Origin: Nipponacmea schrenckii
Lineage: Eukaryota > Mollusca > Gastropoda > Lottiidae
DNA: 64,000 bases
NCBI GenBank assembly: GCA_030562195.1
Contig: JAUJPP010000007.1
Span: 27,277,769 to 27,341,768 of the forward strand
Reading direction: 5' to 3'
Shown: one piece after another, positions 22,750 through 32,375 of the stretch
Numbering within the stretch: position 1 is the first letter of the stretch
Layout of the letters: each line of letters starts with the position of its first letter
Translations under genes and position numbers: made by a program
The notes under the pieces: generated by a model
The model's database searches: none
The model's input: the letters and a program-made list of their open reading frames with translations, nothing else
What the model was told of the DNA's origin: nothing

Positions 22750-24705
22750 AAAAAAAAAGACTTTTGGATCGCGGATTGACTTTTATTCCCGTGGCAAAGC
22801 CATTGTCTAATTCACCAATTTTATCATCGGTAAAAGAAATTCAGAAACGTACTAATTTTGTTGAAAAGACTGGTTGGAATCCACCAGACAGCGCGATAGA
22901 CAATGGTATTATTGATATTTGCGATGAAATGTATGAAGAAATCTCTCGGTTAACTTTGGTAGACGAGAAGAACAATCTGACCAATTTTGAACGTAGGGCA
23001 TTGAATAAATTAATGATGACAGCATCATAATCCGTAAAAGTGACAAAGGCAGTTGTTGTGTAATACAGGATCGCGTTGACTATATTTTTGAATTGGATAA
23101 GCAGTTAAGTAATCAAAATCATTATCGCAAACTAGACAGACCATCTATAAAAATCTGACGCGCAATACGACTACCTTTCTGCAAAACCCAACGTACGCCA
23201 ACGACATATTTATTCTTTACCAAAACTTCACAAAAGTCCTGAAACCGAATGGACCGTCGCGAATAAAATTCCCAAGGGTAGACCAATTATTTCTGATTGC
23301 GCTAGCGAGTCATACCGAGTTTCTGAATATATTGACCATTTTTTGTTACCTTTGGCAAGTAAACATCCGACTTTATTGAAAAATCAAAAAATTGAATGTT
23401 CTGCCTAATGCATTTTTTATTTCTTTAGATGTTGCGAGTATGTATACCAACATTGATAACAGTGCTGGTTTAGACGCTGTCCGTAAAGCTTTTCTTAGAA
23501 ATCCATCCGACGAAAGACCAGATAAAGAAATTTTAGAACTCCTTCAGATATGTTTAACGCGTAATGACTTCTTTTTCAATGGAAAAACATACCTTCAAGT
23601 TTCAGGAACAGCTATGGGTAAACGCTTCGCTCCAAGCTATGCAAATATCTTCATGGCTGAATGGGAACGCGAAATAGATCAAATTTCACCTTTTAAACCT
23701 CTTTTTACGGCAGATTTCTTGACGACATTTCATCATTTGGACCGAATCATTAGAAAACTTTTGGCAATACTTCGAGATACTTAACAATCACCATCCTTCA
23801 GTAAAATTAACGGCGAACATTAGCGACAATAGTATGGACTTTTTGGACACTACGGTGTTCAAAGGAAACGATTTCGAAAAAACTTCAAAAGTGGATATTA
23901 AAGTATTTTTTTAAAGAAAATGATACGCACCAACTTTTGTTCAAAAGCTCGTTTCATCCGAAGCTTACGTTTTCTGCGATTATCAAATCACAAATCCTAC
24001 GGTTCCATAGGATTTGTACTCAACAAACCGATTTTGATCCTGCATGCCACCTAGTTTTCAATAAATTACAAGAGAGGGGTTCATCAAAACGATTTCTACG
24101 CAAAATTAAAAACGACACGTTATTACAACTTCAGGAGAAAAATAACCCCCCTCCATCGCCTATAAATGGATTTGGTTCTAAACCCTGTGGTGGTTCTGCG
24201 TGTCGTACCTGCGAACATGTACCTGTTTCTCATTTTTTCAAAAACAATAAAACCGGCAAAACTTTTCTTATATCAGACCAACTTTCATACGGCGACCAAA
24301 ATATAATTTACCTTATTTCATGTAAAAAATGTGAAACACAATATATTGGAGAAACTAAGAACGCGCTACGAACTCGTTTTAACGGCCATCGTTACGATAT
24401 AGTACATGGCAAAAATAGACCAATTTCTAATCATTTTAACCAATCAAGCCAAAACAAAAAGATTACAACGCGAGAGTTATTGGATGGACCAACTTCAAAA
24501 TTATCCCAATGGCCTTAATATTCAACATGATAATCAGATAATACCATTTGTTACCACCTACAATCATACTGCAACTAATGCCTCCCTTATTGTCAAACGC
24601 CACTACCAAAGCCTTCAAAACCAATATCCTCGTGTATACAGAAAGAGACTCGTAACAGCTTACAAAAGAAATAAAAATCTCAGTAGACTCAATCCTCAAT
24701 AGCCT
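22750..24705 (+). pseudogene. decayed Penelope-like retroelement (RT plus GIY-YIG endonuclease)
   Basis: Broken pieces of one reverse transcriptase follow one another in Penelope order. The N-terminal part is at 22764-23030, followed after a frame change by SDKGSCCVIQ (about 23033-23068). A GRPIISDCASE segment lies near 23276-23310, and SLDVASMYTNI and GTAMGKRFAPSYANIF are at 23392-23680. The polymerase LDD motif is still readable in a shifted frame just before 23740. FLDTTV follows near 23840. The GIY-YIG endonuclease domain (IIYLISCKKC, QYIGETKN, LRTRFNGHR) lies at about 24300-24400, after a Cys-rich linker (CGGSACRTC). At least three frameshifts and several stops make it inactive. I could not define terminal repeats or a target duplication. 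Base composition is slightly less AT-rich than the surroundings. Confidence 0.88.
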
Positions 24706-25217
24706 TAAATTACCTGACTTCTTTCATTCCGAATTCACTACATTGACTCTTTACATTAATATTTCTTTATTTATTATAGGTACATACAAATATTTTGCTT
24801 TTCTCTTTAGATGATTATTGATATATCAGAAGAAAGTTAATTCTTATATTTTCAGTTAAAGAAATGATACTCCATAAGATAATATTTCAGAGACATCCAT
24901 AACTAACGCATCTAATTATCCTAACCTTTAACATGCACCTTGTTTTATCATAAATCTTTACTTTGTGACCTAGGCCAGTGCTTTTATGAGACAATGTTCT
25001 CATCACCATCTAACATAAAAAAATGTGGTCTGATGTACTGTCATCATATAAGAATTATTTCCCCTGAATAGCTTTCTAACAGAGAGAAGAAAAGGGATAT
25101 TCTGACATGCGCAGAGCAGAAAATGGCGTATTTGCCACATGAAAAAAAATAATTTCTGATTATTTTGTCGAATGCAGATTTATTTGTCTCCGAACTTAGT
25201 AACCTGACGATTGCAGA
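24706..25217 (+). promoter_or_regulatory. gap between the retroelement and RAB5IF, likely RAB5IF promoter
   Basis: No coding exon was seen. The 5' UTR and promoter of RAB5IF should lie in the right-hand part, which includes CATGCGCAGAGCAG near 25108, resembling an NRF1-type GCGC core. Confidence 0.35.
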
Positions 25218-26439
25218 ATGGCTCCAAGGAAAGACGTTCAAAAGGCTTCCGAAGCGGGTGACTCAAATATGGAGATCTTCTCCAAAGCACTGAAGGCTGG
25301 CTCTATTTGGGTGGAAAAAGTTTGTTTATATATTTGCCAAAATTGTTGACAGTGCTAAAGACATATTTTAGCGAGTTTATGTGACTGAGGTCCCCATCAC
25401 ATAAGTACATGCATTAATGTTTTTCGACATAAAGTCAGGCTATAAAAAATAAATATAAGTACCCCGGTATACAGGCATTTATTAATAAAAAAAAAATGTT
25501 AACTAGTTATAATGATTTATCTCCACTAGAAAATATGGAAGTGGTGACTACATTTTTTTCCTACATTTCAGGATGATTTTTTAGATGTGATATATTGGTT
25601 AAGACAGATTCTTGGTGTTGTATTAGGATTAATATGGGGAATTACTGCAATGAAAGGCTTTTTAGGTTTAGCGTTGTAAGTGTTACTCACTTGTGGTAAA
25701 CAGATTCTACAGCTTGTTTGTAGGTTTGGTACCTAAAAGATATTCCAATATTTAAATTATTCTCCTAATTCTATATTACTAAAGAAATGAAATGAATGGA
25801 GTCCTACTCTACTGCACCTTATGGGCAACTTAATTTGAATGTTTGATTGTTATATATATTTCAGATTCTTTATAATAAATGTTGCAATAGTGTACCTGTA
25901 TTACAGTACATTTCAAAATATTGATGAAGAAGAATATGGTGGTTCCTCTGAAATCTTAAAGGAAGGGTTAATGACCTCATTTTCGTCTTTTATGGTATGA
26001 ATTATTTTATCAGTGCAGTACCAGTGACATTTCTACATGGTTACCACCCCCACCCCACATTCTCATCTATTTTTAATAATTAGTTCTCAAATATCTGGTG
26101 CTTTTTAACCCCTTTAATAATTGTATAGCCTCCATTCACACCACTTTATTCACAATTCTTCCTTGAAATGCCACTGTTATTATTAGAAATACTGTTTGTA
26201 AACTCTGACACCCTAAAACTATTAAAATATCATCTGAGCATAACTTGGCATAAAATTATTAAGGTCACCAATAATTTGGCATGTGCCCTTGTAAACACTT
26301 TTCTATTTAACTCATTTAAGCAATTCCTTATTTCCGACAGTGTGCCCTTTAAAGTTCATTTCAAATTATTATAATATTTGTTATTCAATTTCAGGTAGCA
26401 TGGATAATTTTATACTCAGCCCTACATTCTGAATTATAG
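25218..26439 (+). CDS. RAB5IF: RAB5IF / OPTI (C20orf24 homologue), small two-helix membrane protein
   Basis: Four exons, 25218-25319, 25572-25675, 25865-25994 and 26395-26439, encode 126 residues, close to the family length. The conserved core DDFLDVIYWLRQI, the two hydrophobic helices (around residues 46-64 and 70-86) and the IDEEEYGG loop with KEGLMTSF identify the family. The vertebrate protein is described as OPTI, partner of the TMCO1 insertase in the ER multipass translocon, and also as a respirasome assembly factor (RCAF1); both are transferred by homology. The first donor is GTTTGT, non-consensus but phase-correct. The ATG at 25218 is the first in frame. AATAAA at 26955-26960 with a downstream GT-rich stretch is a good poly(A) candidate. 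Confidence 0.93.
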
Positions 26440-26954
26440 CAACATTAGTTATCATTATATTGAGTAAATCAATATTTAACTGTTACATCAAAAACTAGCA
26501 CCATATTTTTAGAACTATATTGAAAGAACATATGGTTGAGTTTACTGTTATTATACTTAACTGACTAAAATATATGATTAAAACAGATGGTGTAAAGAAA
26601 GATTTCATCAGTTAATGTTGGTGATGTGTTGTGAATAATAATATAATTCCATAATTAATACTGCCATTTTCTGAACAGACCTTGCTACATTCAGGAATAA
26701 AGTAATGTTTCAACTTAAGTACATAATGATATGATGTGGTACAGTTAAAAGTGATTTGGAGGGGAAAATATCATTACTAAAGAAGAAAGGGAAAGCTAAT
26801 ACCTAATTAGAATGAGGTGTATACTAAGAAATTTAATATCAAATCTTAATTGACCGTGGCATATGTAATGCATATTCAACACATTTTTAATTTTTATTGA
26901 ATGGATGTACATGTATGTGATTTTATTTTGAATGATTATTTAATATTAAATGCA

Positions 26955-26960
26955 AATAAA
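26955..26960 (+). terminator. candidate RAB5IF poly(A) signal
   Basis: AATAAA is followed by TGTGATGTGTC, a GU-rich element at suitable spacing, about 0.5 kb after the stop codon. Confidence 0.5.
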
Positions 26961-27180
26961 ATATTGTGATGTGTCATTTATTTTAAGTATATCTAATTTA
27001 AGGGGCAGGCGAATGATTTTTTGTTTCATTTGCGTTTTTTTGGGCCCAATCACAAGGAAACAACCAAATTTTTACATTGATCATGTTTTGTGATCAGTAA
27101 AAAAATATGGCAGACTTGTTGAACTTTATGTCAAAATTTCAACATAATTGCAAAAATAGTGATGGCGATCATAATAAGCC

Positions 27181-27557
27181 TCTAATACGGCTCTCTATTG
27201 TGTCCACAAAAGTATCCAAGAACAATAACTCGTATTAAATATATTTCAAATGGTCTGATTTTCAATAGAGTTCATCCTTGGGTTATAACAAACATTCAAA
27301 CCCAGTTTCGTCAAAATCCATTAAAAAACCAGCTCTCTATTGTGTCCATAAAGAATTACAGAACAATAGCAATAACTCATAGTAATATTTTTTGCTTAGT
27401 TTGACTTATAATAGGGTTCATTCACCAAGTTTCGTCAAAATCAATACAGGAACCAGCTCTCGATCGTGTCCACGACAATTGTGCACGGACACACAGATGG
27501 ACAGACAGAAAGACAGGGGCAACAACTTTATACGCCCACATTAATCTGTGGGTGTAT
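27181..27557 (-). mobile_element. short copy of the terminal-palindrome / tandem-core repeat family
   Basis: The right end is a palindrome, TTATACGCCCACATTAATC then TGTGGGTGTATAA (about 27528-27558). Going inwards come CAGACAGAAAGACAGGGGCAAC and repeated blocks containing GCTCTCTATTGTGTCCA and GTTTCGTCAAAATC. The same order, reversed, is seen at 34546-35400 (palindrome, CCTGTCCGTCTG, GTCCACAAT, then ~161-bp units). I therefore read this as an inverted member of that family. Confidence 0.6.
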
Positions 27558-28554
27558 AATTAGGCAAATTCACATAAAAAAGTGATTTTGCATTTGGACA
27601 AATTCACAAGTTTTTATTTTGAATTATTAAAGATGGGTTCCCTCATTAATTAGAGCCAAATAAGCTTACTAATTGATTAATTGGGTTTTCTAATGAATAA
27701 TCCATGTATTCTCAAGTTCAAAAAACCTATGTGGACTCGGCTTTGAAACGCTAAATTTAGATTCTATGTTTGTCCATATGACTAAATGACGTCATATGAA
27801 TGAAGGTGTATAAGAATTTATTTTGTTTTTATTATTATTAGTGAGTTAAAACTTATTTAAATTAATTCATAATGTTTTTACAAAGTGATATTTAAACGTT
27901 TAGATAGAGATTATAAATGGAATACCAAAATGTCATTGTCATTGTGGAAAATATTAAGGAATGTGGGCAAGTACGCATGCGTGCATACTTAACAACTACA
28001 GCGTCCGGTTTTGTACCGAATTAACAGACTGGTTGATCAAACAAAAGACCAACAACATTTTAGACTTGACATACATGCCTATGGTAGTACCCTACATAGG
28101 AAAATTGCGTCATAATTAGCCTAATTACGAGTTAATTAAGGACTTGTGGGTCAATCTGGTATTTTTCCCAGTCATTAGAACACCTCTACTTTCTATTGAT
28201 ATAAGTATTACCGTTCCAATTATGGTATATATATGTATATATATGAAAATAAGGGAACCCTTCTTTAAGGTATATTTTTTTTTATACAACCAGTGCTATA
28301 TAAATTAATTGATACAATATTCATAATACAAATTTGGAAGACAAAGGCACACTAGTGTAAAGATAATATGAACTTGTATAATTGATTTTGATAAGAGGGA
28401 TATTGAAAATTTAACTACAAAATACAACGAATTACATACCCTCCTCAAGTTTTTCAAAATTGAAATTGAACATTATGATCTCCTTCTTATAACTTAACAC
28501 ATAAATGACACTAATATGTAGGGCAATGGAGAAAACCAATGCAGTAAGAATATA

Positions 28555-28560
28555 TTTATT
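28555..28560 (-). terminator. candidate poly(A) signal of the zinc-finger gene
   Basis: AATAAA on the minus strand about 100 nt after the TAG stop. Confidence 0.4.
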
Positions 28561-28657
28561 GTAGATGAACAAAATGTTGAATTTTTGTTATGACAAATGA
28601 AACTGCTAGAGCGAAATATGTACTTTATACTTAATAGAGAAAGCTTCATCCAGATAT

Positions 28658-31600
28658 CTATAATTGTGGATAACATATTTTCTTCTCTACGTGTCTTTTA
28701 AGCACAGTTGATCTTGTAAATCCCTTACCACAATTTGAACAGAAGAAATTTTTCTCCCCAGTATGTGTTAACATATGGGTATTTAGATGACCAACAAATG
28801 CAAAAGCATGATTGCACACATTACATATGAATTTTTTCTCTCCACTATGTATAATCATATGCCTAAGGAGGCCAGTTCTAGTGGTAAGAACAGCTCCACA
28901 ATCTGGTTTAGAACATACATAACTCTTTCCTCCCCAGTGTTTCTTCATATGAGCATTCAGTTGAAATCGAGCAATAAAAGACTTATCACATTGCTCACAT
29001 TGGTAGGGTCTAGTGTCTGCATGAAGTCTCTCATGGAAATTCATATTTCTCTTGTGTTTAAATTTCTTATTGCAATCTGGATAGCTACATACAAATTCTT
29101 CATGTTCCTTTTCATGATTTTTCATATGTGTTGATGCAGATCTCTTAGACTTGAGAATTTTCAAGCATATTGAGCATTCGTACACTTCAACTTGCTGTGC
29201 TTGATTGTGATCCTGAAGTGTTGGTCTTGCTTCACGACTTGCTTTACAGTTAGAGCAATGGAAAGTTTTTTCTGTACACTGTGATTGGATGTCTAATTCA
29301 GAATGTAATAAAAACTGTTTATTGCATTGAACACAGGTGTTCATGACACTTTCACTGTTTTCGTGACACTTTGATTTATTTATAGGAGAAGGCAAATCAC
29401 TATTGACTTTAATATCTGTATCACTGTGACTTTTCATATGCTTATTTAAAGCTGTAGTGTCCCAAAAAAAACCTCCACAGCCACTACACTCAAATTTATG
29501 AGTGACATCATGTAAATAATCATATGTTATTTTCATGCTGTTCATCACTTTAAGAAATTCCATCTCATTTCTTATACATATTTTAGTCACATCATAATTG
29601 CTTAAATTCTTGCTAATTATATTTTCATCATCTTCAAGAAACACAATCGTTTCAGTGGCTTTGTCTTTGGTGGTTTCATCTGTCCCTTTGACTGCATTTG
29701 AAAGTTTGGCAAATTTGATTGTACCACGAGTGGGATGTTGGATGTGAAACACCTGGATGTTGTCCCCAAGCTGAAGAGATGGTACAGGGATAGAAATATC
29801 TTCTGATTGTCTGTCAGCACCATCCTTGTCAGTTAACACTAACTCCACAGATGTATCACCTTCACATGTTTCTTGAGATTCTTTTTTAATATAAACTGTA
29901 GTCAGAGTGTTAGATTCCATTGACATTTCAGTGTTGGTATTATTATTTTCTTCATCTTTCAGGGGGTTTCCTTGCTCTTCACTTTGCTGTTGGTGTAATT
30001 GGTCAGGAGCACTTAGTTTGCCTTCTTCTTCTAAGGTTTCTTCGTTAATGTAATGAACAGGATGGACTTCTAATGTTTCTTGTCCACTATCTGAACACAC
30101 AGTACTGGTCAAAAGTACTTGTTCCTTAGTGGTTGGATCATAAATAAAAATCTGTTGGCCATTGGTAATTGTTGGAAGATTTTGAAGTAAATTTGGATCC
30201 TGAAGAAAAGAGGATAAACTGGATTCTGGATTAAATGTACCAGTAACAGTGCCATCATAGGAGTTCAATATCTGGTCTGTTGGTTGTGCATCTATAGATT
30301 GTGCTTTCATTTCCACAGAATCAGTTTCATTTGGAAACTGAATGGAATGAAGTTGTGGAATGGTATTCACTTCATCTTCAATCACTGGTTTCTGATCCAC
30401 AGAATTTTCATCTTGACCTATGAATGATATTGGTAGTGACTCCAAATTAAGCTCTTCTTGTTGTACAATATTAGGTATACTAAACTGTTTGGACATTATT
30501 CTTTGTGAAACTTCAGTATTTCCTTTCTCAATGAGTAGCGAAGGCATTTCTTCTATATCTTCATTAGTATTCACAAGAATTTTTTCGATAGCACTGTTAA
30601 TTTTCTCATTAATTTTCACATTAGCTCGTTTGAAAATTTTTGGTTCCCACTTAATTCCTAAATGGACCTGTAGAATGTGTATTTTTGCTGTTGACATTTT
30701 TGTGTTGACATGATCCAGACATAAACGGCACTTATATTTCTCAATAGTAAAGTGGCTTCGAACATGACTATTGTAATGACTTGCAAAAGCAAACTCTTTA
30801 TTACACTTCAGACATATATAAGGCTTAACACCAGTATGAAGAAACAAGTGACGCTGAAGACCTGTTTTGGTGGAAAATGTTTTATGGCATCCATCTTCTG
30901 TGCATGCGAATGGTCTTTTACCTGTATGATGTCTCATATGTTCTACTAATTTCGACTTAGTTAAACAGTTTTTATGACATATAGTACAGGTGTTTTTTTC
31001 ATTGGATTTAGAATGGTGTAAACTTTGGTGAGATGTGAGAGCACGTTGGGTTTTAAAAATTTTATCACACCCTAAAACGGGACAGGTTTGTTGAAAGTCG
31101 TTATTGTGTTTATGCATGTGATCTACGAGCGATTTCTTCAGCTTATATGATTTAGCACACAATTCACAATCAAAAGTAGGTCTATTCTGTGAATGATGTT
31201 TAAGTACATGTTTTCTCAACACCGAATTAGTAATAAATCTAGCACCACAAGTTTCACAGTAAAAATTCTTTTCTCCAGTATGAGTCCTACCATGAACAAT
31301 TAGCTCATATCTTCTTCTGAAAGACTTAGAACATACATCACATTGAAAGTCTCTTCCTTCTCCTGAATGAATTTGAACGTGGAAGTATAAATTACTTCTA
31401 CGCTTAAACGTTTTTCCACAATCCGGACACTGAAAATCTCTGGCACTAGAATGAACAGCCAAGTGACTTGTTAATTGAGACCTCTTTGAAAACGTTTTAG
31501 GGCAAGATGGACACTTTATCTTTTTGCTGACATGTTTAGCATATTCTGGATGAGTTAGTAAATGTGAATTTCGACTTGCAACAGTATGGAATAGCTTCAC

Positions 31601-31711
31601 ACAAGATGGAATACTGCATTTCACAGTTTTCTTCTTTAAATGAGTCATAACATGTACATTAAAACTGTATTTTCTTGAAAACTCCTTCCCACAAATATCA
31701 CATGTTAACAT
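28658..31711 (-). CDS. intronless C2H2 zinc-finger protein with two finger arrays (1017 aa)
   Basis: One uninterrupted reading frame of 1017 codons from ATG 31711 to TAG 28658. An N-terminal array holds about 12 C2H2 fingers (residues 1-350); fingers 2, 8 and 10 have the wider CxxxxC spacing. An acidic, Ser/Thr/Gln-rich stretch of about 340 residues follows without fingers, then a C-terminal array of about nine units. Two of these are degenerate (CVQCNKQF and CSNCKASR lack proper His pairs) and the last is C2HC. TGEK-type linkers are present in places (HTGEKN, HSGEKK). This suggests a sequence-specific nuclear transcription factor with a central activation-type region. I do not recognise a one-to-one vertebrate orthologue. 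Single-exon structure may reflect an old retrocopy or intron loss; an upstream non-coding exon cannot be excluded. It is divergent from GLG1. Confidence 0.9.
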   Translation of the reverse strand: MLTCDICGKEFSRKYSFNVHVMTHLKKKTVKCSIPSCVKLFHTVASRNSHLLTHPEYAKHVSKKIKCPSCPKTFSKRSQLTSHLAVHSSARDFQCPDCGKTFKRRSNLYFHVQIHSGEGRDFQCDVCSKSFRRRYELIVHGRTHTGEKNFYCETCGARFITNSVLRKHVLKHHSQNRPTFDCELCAKSYKLKKSLVDHMHKHNNDFQQTCPVLGCDKIFKTQRALTSHQSLHHSKSNEKNTCTICHKNCLTKSKLVEHMRHHTGKRPFACTEDGCHKTFSTKTGLQRHLFLHTGVKPYICLKCNKEFAFASHYNSHVRSHFTIEKYKCRLCLDHVNTKMSTAKIHILQVHLGIKWEPKIFKRANVKINEKINSAIEKILVNTNEDIEEMPSLLIEKGNTEVSQRIMSKQFSIPNIVQQEELNLESLPISFIGQDENSVDQKPVIEDEVNTIPQLHSIQFPNETDSVEMKAQSIDAQPTDQILNSYDGTVTGTFNPESSLSSFLQDPNLLQNLPTITNGQQIFIYDPTTKEQVLLTSTVCSDSGQETLEVHPVHYINEETLEEEGKLSAPDQLHQQQSEEQGNPLKDEENNNTNTEMSMESNTLTTVYIKKESQETCEGDTSVELVLTDKDGADRQSEDISIPVPSLQLGDNIQVFHIQHPTRGTIKFAKLSNAVKGTDETTKDKATETIVFLEDDENIISKNLSNYDVTKICIRNEMEFLKVMNSMKITYDYLHDVTHKFECSGCGGFFWDTTALNKHMKSHSDTDIKVNSDLPSPINKSKCHENSESVMNTCVQCNKQFLLHSELDIQSQCTEKTFHCSNCKASREARPTLQDHNQAQQVEVYECSICLKILKSKRSASTHMKNHEKEHEEFVCSYPDCNKKFKHKRNMNFHERLHADTRPYQCEQCDKSFIARFQLNAHMKKHWGGKSYVCSKPDCGAVLTTRTGLLRHMIIHSGEKKFICNVCNHAFAFVGHLNTHMLTHTGEKNFFCSNCGKGFTRSTVLKRHVEKKICYPQL

Positions 31712-32375
31712 TTTGTGTAAAGTAAAGCAAAGGGTCAGGTCACAAATAAATAGATCCTTGTATATTGAAGAAAGGGGTTGTTGTTACAGGTAGGCCTACT
31801 GGTAATTCGTAGGCTAAGTATAAAAGTGAAATCATCCAATGACAACTGTGATACAATAAAGAACCATGGATAAATTATTTTAGGGTAGAAGCACTATGGT
31901 TACTAGGAATGCCTCACGATTCTATTTATTCTATGGTAGCAGGTAGGACAATTTTGGAAATTGCTGAGTTGGCTTTGCATGTAGGCTAAACAATATTGAC
32001 TTTCTGCAACTTCTATATTATATTCGTTTTCCAACACATAGGCTCTTATATAATCCAAATCTATCAGTGAATCAGTTGAAAAAAAAAAACAGAAGTAAGT
32101 ATTATAACTCGTTTCCTCCAATATAAATGGGCATGTTACTTTAAGTGTTGATTTTAGAATTATTTCCGGCAATTAACTCTGATAAAGAAATAGTACGGTA
32201 TATACTTTTTCTACATTTCCAAATATGAAACTGTCGCATAATAAAATAATCCTCACTACTCAATAAAACCAGTATAAAACTTTTTACTGAAACATAATTA
32301 TATAATTTTAACTTTTTATAAATTTTTATTTTGACATCCTGGCGAATGAATATTACAGCTGTCATTTACATCAAG
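31712..32375. promoter_or_regulatory. divergent promoter between the zinc-finger gene and GLG1
   Basis: Only 664 bp separate the two start codons, so both promoters and 5' UTRs are here. A minus-strand frame at 31903-32172 is open but short and unsupported. The GLG1 5' UTR is AT-rich, and an in-frame upstream ATG lies at 32346. Confidence 0.5.

Larger units (their letters stand above)
26440..28657. other. RAB5IF 3' flank and zinc-finger gene 3' flank
   Basis: Convergent 3' ends. Apart from the repeat copy at about 27181-27557 no gene is visible. TTTATT at 28555-28560 is a likely minus-strand poly(A) signal for the zinc-finger gene, about 100 nt past its stop. Confidence 0.5.

Noticed and set aside
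31903..32172. 89-codon minus-strand ORF between the zinc-finger gene and GLG1
   Set aside because: No recognised domain and no ORF-preserving splice to the zinc-finger gene; probably 5' UTR or chance.
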